Shown: positions 1 through 7,888 of the stretch, in pieces
How the letters are laid out: the number at the start of each line of letters is the position of its first letter
Numbering within the stretch: position 1 is the first letter of the stretch
Assembly (NCBI RefSeq): GCF_041435055.1
Contig: NZ_CP108002.1
Span: forward strand, 2,728,001 to 2,792,000
Source: Streptomyces sp. NBC_00341
GTDB lineage: Bacteria; Actinomycetota; Actinomycetes; Streptomycetales; Streptomycetaceae
DNA length: 64,000 nucleotides
Reading direction: 5' to 3'
The notes under the pieces: generated by a model
Databases searched by the model: none
What the model saw: the letters and a program-made list of their open reading frames with translations, nothing else
What the model was told of the DNA's origin: nothing
Position numbers and translations under genes: made by a program

Positions 1-262
1 AACCGGCGCCCGGCCCGTAGCCCTCGTCGTACAGCTCGTCGTCCAGCGGCCCGCCGCCGGAGCGGGCCCGGAAGGCCTCCGCGTCGGCGCGTGCCTCTGC
101 GGCCGCCGACATCCGCTCGACAGCGGTCGGTTCATGGAAGGCGGCGGCCTGTACGAAGTCCTCGTCGAACACCACGGAGGCGAAGTTCTCGTCCGCGCCC
201 CCGCGGTCGTCGTCGGGCTCCCAGCCGTTCGGGAACGGCCTGCCCCCCACGTCGTCCGGCAC
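1..262 (-). CDS. SCO2584-type spore wall protein family, N-terminal part (truncated by window edge)
   Basis: The reading frame opens with GTG at 262 and runs off the left edge, so only the first 87 residues are visible. The N-terminus is acidic and reads MPDDVGGRPFPNGWEPDDD, followed by a stretch rich in Ala, Asp, Glu and Phe (NFASVVFDEDFVQAA). From memory this matches a conserved Streptomyces family that lies next to proA and has been linked to the spore wall synthesising complex together with MreB, PBP2 and the RodA-like protein, all of which are also encoded in this window. No Shine-Dalgarno sequence is obvious. The gene is probably the next one after proA on the same strand, 65 bases downstream. 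The family call is inference; the open frame is seen directly. Confidence 0.6.
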   Translation of the reverse strand, partial: MPDDVGGRPFPNGWEPDDDRGGADENFASVVFDEDFVQAAAFHEPTAVERMSAAAEARADAEAFRARSGGGPLDDELYDEGYGPGAG

Positions 263-327
263 GGCTTCAGCCTAGCCCCGGCGGGTCGTTCTGTGCAGGG
301 AGACCGCACATCCGGCGCATCCCGAGC

Positions 328-1611
328 TCACCTCACATGGCCGTCGCCGGTCACGATGTACTTCGTCGAGGTCAGCTCCGGCAGCCCCATCGGGCCCCTG
401 GCGTGCAGCTTCTGGGTGGAGATTCCGATCTCGGCGCCGAAGCCGAACTGGCCGCCGTCGGTGAAGCGCGTCGAGGCGTTCACGGTCACCGTCGTCGAAT
501 CCACCAACTGGGTGAAACGGCGGGCCGCGGCCTGTGAGGTGGTCACGATCGCCTCGGTGTGGCCGGACGACCAGAGCCGGATGTGTGCCACGGCCGCGTC
601 CAGCGACTCCACGACGGCGGCCGCGATGTCGTACGAGAGGTACTCGGTCTCCCAGTCCTCCGGCGTCGCCGTCACCATGGTGGCCTTGGACCCCTCGGCG
701 TACTCCATGACCCGCTCGTCACCGTGCACGGTCACACCGGCCTCGGCCAGGGCGTCCAGGGCCCTCGGCAGGAAGGCCCCGGCGATGTCCTTGTGGACCA
801 GGAGCGTCTCGGCGGCGTTGCAGACGCTCGGGCGCTGCGCCTTGGAGTTGACCAGGATGTCGACGGCCATGTCGAGGTCGGTCTGCGCGTCCACGTACAC
901 ATGGCAGTTGCCGGTACCGGTCTCGATCACCGGGACGGTGGATTCCTCGACGACGGTGCGGATCAGGGAGGCGCCGCCGCGCGGGATGAGGACGTCGACC
1001 AGGCCGCGCGCCCGCATCAGTTCGCGTACCGAATCGCGGTTCTCGCCCGGCACCAGCTGGATGGCGTCGGCCGGCAGTCCGGAGCCGCCGACCGCGTCAC
1101 GCAGGACCCGGACCAGCGCCTTGTTGGACGCGTGGGCGGAGGACGAACCGCGCAGCAGGACCGCGTTGCCCGACTTCAGACAGAGCGCCGCGGCGTCCAC
1201 CGTCACATTGGGCCGGGCCTCGTAGATGATCCCGACGACGCCGAGCGGCACCCGGACCTGGCGCAGGTCGATGCCGTTGGGCAGCGTCGAGCCGCGCACC
1301 ACCTCACCGACCGGATCGGGCAGTGCAGCCACGTCCCGCACGTCGGCGGCGATGGCGCGGATCCGCTCGGGGGTGAGGGTCAGCCGGTCGACGACCGACT
1401 CGCTGGTGCCGGCCTCACGGGCGCGCGTCACGTCCTCGGCGTTGGCCGCGATGATGTCGCTCGTCCGTACCTCGAGCGCGTCCGCGATCGCCAGCAGCGC
1501 GTCGTCCTTCGCCGCGCGCGGAAGCGGCGCGATATCGGCGGCGGCGGAGCGTGCACGGTAGGCGGCCTGGGCGACCGGGGACATGTTGTCGTACGGCGAA
1601 AGCGTGGTCAT
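328..1611 (-). CDS. proA: Glutamate-5-semialdehyde dehydrogenase (gamma-glutamyl phosphate reductase)
   Basis: This cytoplasmic enzyme reduces gamma-glutamyl phosphate to glutamate-5-semialdehyde with NADPH, the second step of proline synthesis. The protein has 427 residues, the normal length. The catalytic cysteine is Cys264 in the segment [12 protein letters not shown], and the segment [20 protein letters not shown] near residues 127-146 is typical of ProA. The ATG at 1611 ([10 protein letters not shown]) is chosen over the longer open frame because the upstream residues are low-complexity and unconserved. A stem-loop (1612-1640) abuts this start codon. proB, the preceding pathway step, lies upstream on the same strand with one small gene in between. 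Confidence 0.96.
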   Translation of the reverse strand: MTTLSPYDNMSPVAQAAYRARSAAADIAPLPRAAKDDALLAIADALEVRTSDIIAANAEDVTRAREAGTSESVVDRLTLTPERIRAIAADVRDVAALPDPVGEVVRGSTLPNGIDLRQVRVPLGVVGIIYEARPNVTVDAAALCLKSGNAVLLRGSSSAHASNKALVRVLRDAVGGSGLPADAIQLVPGENRDSVRELMRARGLVDVLIPRGGASLIRTVVEESTVPVIETGTGNCHVYVDAQTDLDMAVDILVNSKAQRPSVCNAAETLLVHKDIAGAFLPRALDALAEAGVTVHGDERVMEYAEGSKATMVTATPEDWETEYLSYDIAAAVVESLDAAVAHIRLWSSGHTEAIVTTSQAAARRFTQLVDSTTVTVNASTRFTDGGQFGFGAEIGISTQKLHARGPMGLPELTSTKYIVTGDGHVR

Positions 1612-1640
1612 GCCCGCAGAGTAGTGCGCACACTGCGGGC
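1612..1640 (-). promoter_or_regulatory. Stem-loop abutting the proA start codon
   Basis: Eight-base arms gcccgcag (1612-1619) and ctgcgggc (1633-1640) pair perfectly around a 13-base loop that itself contains agtgcgcact. In the mRNA the stem ends immediately before the proA ATG, where the ribosome binding site should be. It could limit translation of proA or be a protein-binding site. No regulator is known for it here. Confidence 0.3.
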
Positions 1641-1694
1641 ATCCGTCGCGTATCCCGTGATGCGAGACGGCCGCCGCCCGCCGCGGCTGCCGGG

Positions 1695-2054
1695 TCAGTA
1701 GGGGTGCACACCGACCGGGGCCGCCGGGGGCGGCCCGTATCCCTCGGCGATGCGCTGGTGGTACGTCTCGCGGTCGATGACCTCCAGACCGACGATCTCC
1801 CACGGAGGCAGTCCGGCGCTGGAACGGTGCTCACCCCACAGCCTCAGGGCGACCGCCGCCGCGTCGTGCAGATCGCGCGCCTCTTCCCAGTACCGGATCT
1901 CCGCGTGGTCGTTGGCGTATCTGCTGGTCAGCAGGAAGGGGTGGTCGTGCGCGAGCTGTTCGAGGCCGCGTCTGACCTCCTTCAGCGGAATCTCAGTACC
2001 TGAGACGCAGAGCGTGATGTGCCACAGCTTCGACTGGGTGAGCTCATGACCCAC
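1695..2054 (-). CDS. Conserved small protein between proA and proB (unknown function)
   Basis: This 119-residue soluble protein has no family I can name. It contains [18 protein letters not shown] near residue 10, then [23 protein letters not shown], and ends in [15 protein letters not shown]. From memory a very similar protein lies between proA and proB in other Streptomyces. The GTG at 2054 is preferred over the ORF extension to 2195, whose extra residues are Arg/Gly/Ala-rich filler. There is no strong Shine-Dalgarno, so starts further in are possible. It shares the strand with proA and proB, which suggests co-expression, but a role in proline synthesis is not shown. Confidence 0.75.
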   Translation of the reverse strand: MGHELTQSKLWHITLCVSGTEIPLKEVRRGLEQLAHDHPFLLTSRYANDHAEIRYWEEARDLHDAAAVALRLWGEHRSSAGLPPWEIVGLEVIDRETYHQRIAEGYGPPPAAPVGVHPY

Positions 2055-2339
2055 CGCCGTCTGTTCGGCCCCGGCCGGCCGCTCCTCCCTCCGCTCCGCG
2101 GACCTTCTCCCGTCGAAGTCGGCACCCGCTCCGACGCTGGTCAGGGCGCGGCCACCCGTTCCTCGGGGCGGCGCCCCCGGGCGCGCTCGTCTCACCGGCG
2201 GCCTCCTGTGAATGTGTTGCTGAGCGGTGTACCCCGCAGTGTCCCTGCTACAAAGTGGACCAGTCCTCGGCCCGGCGTGGGGCGGTTTTCGTGAAGGTCT
2301 CTGCCCGAAGGCTGGACTTTCAGCCGTTTCAGGGGCCCG

Positions 2340-3467
2340 TCAGCCGTGCAGAACTACAAGATCGTCCCTGTGTACGACCTCGCGCTCGTAGGCGGGCCCC
2401 AGTTCGCGTGCCAGATCGCGGGTGGAGCGGCCGAGGAGCTGCGGGATCTCCTTCGCGTCGAAGTTGACGAGTCCCCGGGCCACCGGCCGGCCGCGCAGAT
2501 CGCGCAGCTCCACCGGGTCGCCCGCGGCGAACTCGCCCTCCACCGAGGCGATCCCGGCCGGCAGCAGCGAGCTGTGGCGCTCGACGACCGCCTGCACGGC
2601 ACCGTCGTCCAGGGTCAGCGCACCCTGCGGGGTGGAGGCGTGGGCCAGCCACAGCAGCCGGTCCGCGCTGCGGCGTCCGGTGCGGTGGAAGTACGTACCG
2701 GTGTCGCGGCCGGCCAGCGCGTCCGCCGCGTGGCTGGCCGAGGTCAGCACGACCGGGATGCCCGCGGCGGTGGCGATCCTGGCGGCCTCGACCTTGGTGA
2801 CCATGCCGCCGGTCCCGACGCCCGCCCGCCCCGCGCTGCCGATGCTGACCCCGGCCAGATCGGCGGGGCCGGTGATCTCCGCGATGCGGGTGGTGCCGGG
2901 GATGCTCGGGTCGCCGTCGTACAGGCCGTCCACGTCCGAGAGGAGGATCAGCAGGTCGGCGCGGACCAGGTGGGCGACGAGCGCGGCGAGCCGGTCGTTG
3001 TCACCGAACCGGATCTCGTCGGTGGCAACGGTGTCGTTCTCGTTGACGATCGGCAGCGCGCCCATGTCCAGGAGCTGGTCCAGGGTGCGGTAGGCGTTGC
3101 GGTAGTGGGCGCGGCGGCTGGTGTCGTTGCTGGTGAGCAGGACCTGGCCGACGCGTACGCCGTAGCGGGCGAAGGAGGCGGTGTAGCGGGCGACGAGCAG
3201 TCCCTGGCCGACGCTGGCGGCGGCCTGCTGCCTGGCCAGGTCCTTGGGCCTGCGGTGCAGGCCGAGCGGGGCGAGTCCGGCCGCGATGGCGCCGCTGGAG
3301 ACCAGCACGACCTCCCGCTCACCGCCGCCGCGCACCTTGGCGAGCACGTCGACGAGGGCGTCGACGCGGTCGGCGTCGAGGCCGCCCGCTGCGGTGGTGA
3401 GGGAGGAGGAACCGACCTTGACGACGATCCTGCGGGCCTCCGTGACGCCCTGCCTTGCCCCTGACAC
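2340..3467 (-). CDS. proB: Glutamate 5-kinase with C-terminal PUA domain
   Basis: ProB phosphorylates L-glutamate with ATP, the first and normally feedback-controlled step of proline synthesis. The 375-residue protein starts with the amino acid kinase motif RRIVVKVGSSSL near residue 12. It continues with VLVSSGAIAAGL, the substrate loop INENDTVATDEIRFGDND and LLSDVDGLYDGDP. A PUA domain fills roughly the last 100 residues (GIASVEGEFAAGDPVELRD). The start is GTG at 3467, preceded by a GGGGGAT ribosome binding site; the open frame upstream to 3563 is not conserved in character. The gene is divergent from rmlC. Confidence 0.96.
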   Translation of the reverse strand: MSGARQGVTEARRIVVKVGSSSLTTAAGGLDADRVDALVDVLAKVRGGGEREVVLVSSGAIAAGLAPLGLHRRPKDLARQQAAASVGQGLLVARYTASFARYGVRVGQVLLTSNDTSRRAHYRNAYRTLDQLLDMGALPIVNENDTVATDEIRFGDNDRLAALVAHLVRADLLILLSDVDGLYDGDPSIPGTTRIAEITGPADLAGVSIGSAGRAGVGTGGMVTKVEAARIATAAGIPVVLTSASHAADALAGRDTGTYFHRTGRRSADRLLWLAHASTPQGALTLDDGAVQAVVERHSSLLPAGIASVEGEFAAGDPVELRDLRGRPVARGLVNFDAKEIPQLLGRSTRDLARELGPAYEREVVHRDDLVVLHG

Positions 3468-3659
3468 GCGTATCCCCCGTGGTTCGCCCTCGATCGGAAT
3501 CCGCAATCTACGCGAGCGCCGGAATCGGCGCGTGGGCGTTCCGCACGGTGGACCCCGGTTCATCCTGATCCGTGCCGCTCCGTGTCCGGAATGCCCCGCT
3601 TCTCGTTGCAGCAGTTGTCGGCAGTACTGCCGACGGATTCGAGAAACCCAGGCAATCCC

Positions 3660-3733
3660 GACAACTCCAGCGACTCCAGCGACTCCAGCAACTTCAGCAG
3701 CTCCACCAGCTCCAGAGACTTCAGCAACTTCAG
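3660..3733. repeat. Nine-base tandem repeat array upstream of rmlC
   Basis: About eight degenerate copies of a 9-base unit close to agcgactcc (variants agcaacttc, agcagctcc, agagacttc) run without interruption between the proB start and the rmlC start. Because the period is a multiple of three, the frame leading into rmlC reads as Leu-Gln-Arg/Gln repeats and the opposite strand reads as Leu/Glu/Lys repeats, which explains the spurious open frames there. Confidence 0.85.
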
Positions 3734-3751
3734 GAACAAGGACGTGATCGC

Positions 3752-4414
3752 ATGCGCCAGCTCTCCATTCCAGGGGCCTGGGTGCACGAGCCCGAGGTCC
3801 TCACGGACGGCCGAGGCAGCTTCCACGAGTGGTTCAGGGCCTCGGATCTCGACGCGGCGCAGGGACACCCGCTGGGGCTCGCGCAGGCCAACTTCTCCAG
3901 TTCCGCCCGGGGCACGCTGCGCGGGATCCACTTCGCCGATGTGCCGCCGGGCCAGGCGAAGTACGTGAAGTGCGTGCGTGGCGCGGTGCTCGACGTGATC
4001 GTGGACATCCGGGCCGGCTCTCCCACGTACAAGCGGTGGGAGGGGGTGCGCCTCGACGACAGCGGTCACCGGGCGGTCTACCTCGCGGAGGGGCTCGGCC
4101 ACGCCTTCATGGCGCTGACGGACGACGCGTGCGTCCTGTACCTCTGCTCGGAGGGTTACGCGCCGGCGCGTGAGCACGGCATCGATCCGCTCGATCCGGA
4201 GCTGGCCATCGACTGGCCGCTGGACGTCGCCCCGTTGCTGTCCGGGAAGGACGCGGCGGCTCCCTCGCTGGCAGAGGCCGAGGAGCAGGGGCTGCTGCCC
4301 TCGTACGCGGAGTGCGAGGCGTACTACGCGCGGCTGCGGACGGCCGGTCCGCCGCCCGCCGGACTGCGGGCGGGGAGCGGACCGGTGCTCAGCGGGGCCG
4401 GGCCGGGCCGCTGA
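3752..4414 (+). CDS. rmlC: dTDP-4-dehydrorhamnose 3,5-epimerase
   Basis: RmlC epimerises dTDP-4-keto-6-deoxyglucose at C3 and C5, the third step of dTDP-L-rhamnose synthesis. The 220-residue cupin protein shows the family signature GTLRGIHFADVPPGQAK with catalytic-type His60 and Lys70, then YVKCVRGAVLDVIVDIR and AVYLAEGLGHAFMAL. ATG at 3752 is preceded by AAGGA at a suitable distance. A GTG at 3572 would add 60 residues of Leu-Gln repeats from the tandem array and has no ribosome binding site. The gene converges on rmlD, with stop codons only a few bases apart, and its partners rmlA, rmlB and rmlD are on the opposite strand. The C-terminal ~20 residues are Gly/Pro-rich. Confidence 0.92.
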   Translation: MRQLSIPGAWVHEPEVLTDGRGSFHEWFRASDLDAAQGHPLGLAQANFSSSARGTLRGIHFADVPPGQAKYVKCVRGAVLDVIVDIRAGSPTYKRWEGVRLDDSGHRAVYLAEGLGHAFMALTDDACVLYLCSEGYAPAREHGIDPLDPELAIDWPLDVAPLLSGKDAAAPSLAEAEEQGLLPSYAECEAYYARLRTAGPPPAGLRAGSGPVLSGAGPGR

Positions 4415-4420
4415 GCAGAA

Positions 4421-5305
4421 TCAGGGGCGTTCCGCGGCGAGCAGCGCCGGGAACGCCTCGCCCAGGGCGGTGCGCCAGTCCCGGATCGGCTCGATGCCGG
4501 CCGCCTCGAAGCGGCTCTGCGCGAGCACGCTGAACGCGGGGCGGGGGGCGGGCCGGACGAAGGCCTCGCTGGTGGCCGGGCGGACCCGGGCGGGGTCGGC
4601 GCCGAGCAGCCGGAAGATCTCCTGGGTGAAGCCGAACCAGGTCGTCTCGCCGCCGCTGGTGCCGTGGTAGACGCCCGCCGGGGCGGTGCCCGCCAGCGCG
4701 GCCCGGCCGAGCCGGACCAGCCGGGCCGCCAGGTCGACTGTCCAGGTGGGCTGGCCGCGCTGGTCGTCCACCACGTCGAGGGTCTCCTTGGCGCCCTCCA
4801 GCCTGATCATCGTCCGGACGAAGTTGCCGCCGCCGGCCCCGTAGAGCCAGGCGGTGCGGATCACGTAGCCGGTCTCGGGGAGGGTCTCCAGGACGGCGCG
4901 TTCGCCCGCGAGTTTGGTGCGTCCGTAGGCGCTGCGCGGGCCGGTGGGGGCGTCCTCCCCGTACGGCCGGGCGCCGTCCCCGGCGAACACGTAGTCCGTG
5001 GAGACGTGGAGCAGGACGGCGCCGTGCTCGCGGCAGGCCCGCGCGAGGACCGCGGGTCCGGTGCCGTTGACCCGCAGCGCGGCGTCCTCCTGGCTCTCGG
5101 CGTCGTCGACGGCGGTCCAGGCGGCGCAGTTCACCACGACCGAGGGGCGGTGGGCGGCGAACGCCTCGCGGACGCGGTCCGGGTCCGCGATGTCCAGGGC
5201 CTCGCGGTCCGTCGCGACGGCGGTGACGTCCTCGTGGGCGAGGGCCGCCAGCAGGTCCTGCGCGAGCATTCCGGCCGCCCCGGTGACCAGCCAGACCGGG
5301 CTCAC
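4421..5305 (-). CDS. rmlD: dTDP-4-dehydrorhamnose reductase
   Basis: RmlD reduces dTDP-4-keto-L-rhamnose to dTDP-L-rhamnose. The 294-residue short-chain dehydrogenase has the N-terminal nucleotide-binding motif VTGAAGMLAQDLL and the catalytic YxxxK pair Tyr127/Lys131 in SAYGRTKLAGE, preceded by HVSTDYVFAGD. The start is GTG at 5305; it overlaps the rmlB stop codon by four bases (GTGA), so translation is probably coupled. It is the last gene of the rmlA-rmlB-rmlD operon. The longer frame upstream to 5335 lies within rmlB and is discarded. Confidence 0.93.
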   Translation of the reverse strand: MSPVWLVTGAAGMLAQDLLAALAHEDVTAVATDREALDIADPDRVREAFAAHRPSVVVNCAAWTAVDDAESQEDAALRVNGTGPAVLARACREHGAVLLHVSTDYVFAGDGARPYGEDAPTGPRSAYGRTKLAGERAVLETLPETGYVIRTAWLYGAGGGNFVRTMIRLEGAKETLDVVDDQRGQPTWTVDLAARLVRLGRAALAGTAPAGVYHGTSGGETTWFGFTQEIFRLLGADPARVRPATSEAFVRPAPRPAFSVLAQSRFEAAGIEPIRDWRTALGEAFPALLAAERP

Positions 5306-6288
5306 AGCGCCGCCCTCTCCTTGAGCGGCTCCCACCAGGCGCTGTTCTCGCGGTACCAGCGCACGGTCTCCGCGAGGCCTCTGCGGAAGTCCTTGCCCGG
5401 TTCGTATCCCAGCTCCTCGCGGATCTTGGTGCAGTCCACCGAGTAGCGCCGGTCGTGGCCCTTGCGGTCCTCGACGTGGGTGACGTCCGCGTCCCAGTCG
5501 GCGCCGCAGGCCTCCAGCAGCAGTCCGGTGAGCTCCTTGTTGGACAGCTCGGTGCCGCCGCCGATGTTGTAGACCTCGCCCGCCCGGCCCCGGGTGCGGA
5601 CGAGTTCGATGCCCTGGACGTGGTCGTCGATGTGCAGCCAGTCGCGGACGTGGGCGCCGTCGCCGTACAGCGGTACCGGGCGGCCCTCCAGGAGGTTGGT
5701 GACGAAGAGCGGGATGACCTTCTCGGGGAAGTGGTGGTGCCCGTAGTTGTTGGAGCAGCGGGTCACCCGCACGTCGAGCCCGTGGGTGCGGTGGTACGAG
5801 AGCGCGATCAGGTCGCTGGACGCCTTGGAGGCGGAGTACGGGGAGTTGGGGGCGAGGGGTTCGCTCTCGGTCCAGGAGCCCTCGTCGATCGATCCGTAGA
5901 CCTCGTCGGTGGAGATGTGCACGAAGGTCGAGACGCCCACCAGGTGTGCGGCGTGGACGAGGGTGTGGGTTCCCACGACGTTGGTGCGGACGAAGGCGGC
6001 GCCGCCGTCGATGGAGCGGTCCACATGCGATTCGGCGGCGAAGTGCACCACCTGGTCGTGTCCTGCCATCAGGCCGCCTACCAGCTCCGCGTCGCAGATG
6101 TCGCCCCGCACGAACGAGAAGCCCGGGTGGTCGCGGACGTCGTCGAGGTTGGCCGGGTTGCCCGCGTAGGTGAGCTTGTCGAGGACCGTGACGGCCACGT
6201 CACCGGGTCCGTCCGGGCCCAGGAGCGTGCGGACGTAGTGCGAGCCGATGAAGCCGGCGCCGCCGGTCACCAGGATGTGGGTCGTCAT
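5302..6288 (-). CDS. rmlB: dTDP-glucose 4,6-dehydratase
   Basis: RmlB converts dTDP-glucose to dTDP-4-keto-6-deoxyglucose, the branch point for rhamnose and many deoxysugars. The 328-residue extended SDR has the NAD motif VTGGAGFIGSHYVR, the dehydratase triad segment STDEVYG (Thr127, Asp128, Glu129) and the YxxxK pair Tyr151/Lys155 in SPYSASKASSD. RCSNNYGHHHFPEKVIPLF is also family-typical. ATG at 6288 overlaps the rmlA stop (ATGA), and its own stop overlaps the rmlD start, giving a tightly coupled three-gene operon. Confidence 0.96.
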   Translation of the reverse strand: MTTHILVTGGAGFIGSHYVRTLLGPDGPGDVAVTVLDKLTYAGNPANLDDVRDHPGFSFVRGDICDAELVGGLMAGHDQVVHFAAESHVDRSIDGGAAFVRTNVVGTHTLVHAAHLVGVSTFVHISTDEVYGSIDEGSWTESEPLAPNSPYSASKASSDLIALSYHRTHGLDVRVTRCSNNYGHHHFPEKVIPLFVTNLLEGRPVPLYGDGAHVRDWLHIDDHVQGIELVRTRGRAGEVYNIGGGTELSNKELTGLLLEACGADWDADVTHVEDRKGHDRRYSVDCTKIREELGYEPGKDFRRGLAETVRWYRENSAWWEPLKERAAL

Positions 6289-7355
6289 GAGGAGATCTGC
6301 ACCTTGCTGTGGTCGCCGAGGACGAGACGGTGGGCGGAGGGGCTCCGGGGGGCGGGGGTCACCTCGACCTCGTGGCCGATGAGGGAGGCCTCCACGCGGC
6401 GGACGCCGTCGATCGAGGCGCCCCGAAGCACGATGGAGTACTCGATCTCGCTGTCCTCGATCCGGCACTCCTGGGCGACCGAGGTGAACGGTCCGACGTA
6501 GGCGTCGCTGATCACCGAGCGGGCGCCGATGATGGCGGGGCCGACGATCCGGCTGCGGGTGACCCGGGCGCCCGGTTCGATCCGTACCCGGCCGATGATC
6601 TCGCTCTCGTCGTCGACGTGGGCGCCCTCGGTGGAGGGTTCGACGCTCTCCAGGACGGTCCGGTTGACCTCCAGCATGTCGGTGACGTTGCCGGTGTCCT
6701 TCCAGTACCCGCGGATCATGGTGGAACGGACGTCGCGCTCCTGGTCGATCAGCCACTGGATGGCGTGGGTGATCTCCAGTTCGCCGCGCCAGGACGGGCG
6801 GATGGAGCGGACCGCCTCGTGGATGGCCCGGGTGAAGAGGTAGACGCCGACGAGCGCCAGATCGCTCTTGGGCTCCCTGGGCTTCTCCTCCAGGGCCACC
6901 ACCCTGCCGTCCCCGTCCAGCTCCGCGACGCCGAACGAGGTCGGGTCGGGCACCTGGGTCAGCAGGATCTGGGCATCGGGCCGGTCCGCCCGGAATTCCT
7001 CGACCAGGCCGGTGATCCCGCCGATGATGAAGTTGTCCCCGAGGTACATGACGAAGTCCTCGTCACCGAGGAAGCGCTGCGCGATCAGGACCGCGTGGGC
7101 GAGGCCGAGCGGTTCGGACTGCGGGATGTAGGTGACGTCGATACCGAACCGGGAGCCGTCCCCGACCGCCGCGCGGATCTCCTCCTCTGTGTCGCCCACG
7201 ATGATGCCGACCTCTGTGATGCCCGCTTCCGCGATGGCCTCCAGGCCGTAGAACAGCACAGGTTTGTTCGCCACCGGGACCAGCTGTTTGGCCGAGGTGT
7301 GGGTGATGGGACGAAGCCGGGTGCCTGCCCCACCGGAAAGTACGAGAGCCTTCAC
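6285..7355 (-). CDS. rmlA: Glucose-1-phosphate thymidylyltransferase, long StrD-type
   Basis: RmlA makes dTDP-glucose from dTTP and glucose-1-phosphate. The N-terminal nucleotidyltransferase domain has LSGGAGTRLRPITHTSAKQL at residues 6-25, YIPQSEPLGLAHAV and MYLGDNFI. The protein is 356 residues, longer than the ~290-residue RffH type, because of a C-terminal hexapeptide-like beta-helix (residues ~240-345, with IIGRVRIEPGARVTRSRIVG). This is the form often seen in Streptomyces sugar clusters. The start is GTG at 7355 with GGGGG upstream; the ATG five codons earlier is less likely because family members begin MKALVLSGG. It is the first gene of the rml operon. Confidence 0.94.
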   Translation of the reverse strand: MKALVLSGGAGTRLRPITHTSAKQLVPVANKPVLFYGLEAIAEAGITEVGIIVGDTEEEIRAAVGDGSRFGIDVTYIPQSEPLGLAHAVLIAQRFLGDEDFVMYLGDNFIIGGITGLVEEFRADRPDAQILLTQVPDPTSFGVAELDGDGRVVALEEKPREPKSDLALVGVYLFTRAIHEAVRSIRPSWRGELEITHAIQWLIDQERDVRSTMIRGYWKDTGNVTDMLEVNRTVLESVEPSTEGAHVDDESEIIGRVRIEPGARVTRSRIVGPAIIGARSVISDAYVGPFTSVAQECRIEDSEIEYSIVLRGASIDGVRRVEASLIGHEVEVTPAPRSPSAHRLVLGDHSKVQISS

Positions 7356-7888
7356 TGTTTCTGCCCCCACGATGAGATGGCGGTCCTGTCGCGGCTGCGA
7401 CCTGTCGGGCGACCTTACTTAGATTCGCTGCCCTATCTACGGCAAAACAGCCCTCATGGCCCATTACCGACACATCCGGACGAAAAGCGACGGAAATCCG
7501 TAACCGTGGGTCACCTTTCCACGTCCGCCCGGCTCTCGGGTGCGGAAACGCATTTCACTGCGTCGAACTGGATGACGACTGCATCGGTTCCCGCGATCGG
7601 CCGCGGCGCCCCGGCCGCCGGCCAGGCGTGATCCGCACTTCCGAGGACACATCACACCAATTCCTGAACCCTGGAACGGGTTGTGCCCATCCGCTCTACT
7701 CTCACGAATCCTTCACGCTCGTCTCATGAACGGACGAGCCGCCCTCCATATGGTGGGGCGCCTGAACCCCCACACCACCCCTGCCCACCGGGCGCACCGG
7801 TCCTGGACCGGCCCGCCCGGTGGGCCGCACCGATACGTCGGAGCGGCCCACGGCGCACGCGAGCGCTCGCGCTCATTGGAGTCCCCCA
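7356..7888. other. Intergenic region between divergent rmlA and glycosyltransferase genes
   Basis: This 533-base gap separates the divergent rml operon and the membrane glycosyltransferase gene, so it must hold both promoters. The part around 7410-7500 is distinctly more AT-rich than the surroundings. No convincing open frame with a ribosome binding site is seen, and I could not assign promoter boxes with confidence. Confidence 0.6.

Noticed and set aside
3560..4177. A Leu/Glu-rich minus-strand protein over the start of rmlC
   Set aside because: Its heptad-like appearance comes from the 9-base tandem repeat, and most of it is antisense to rmlC.
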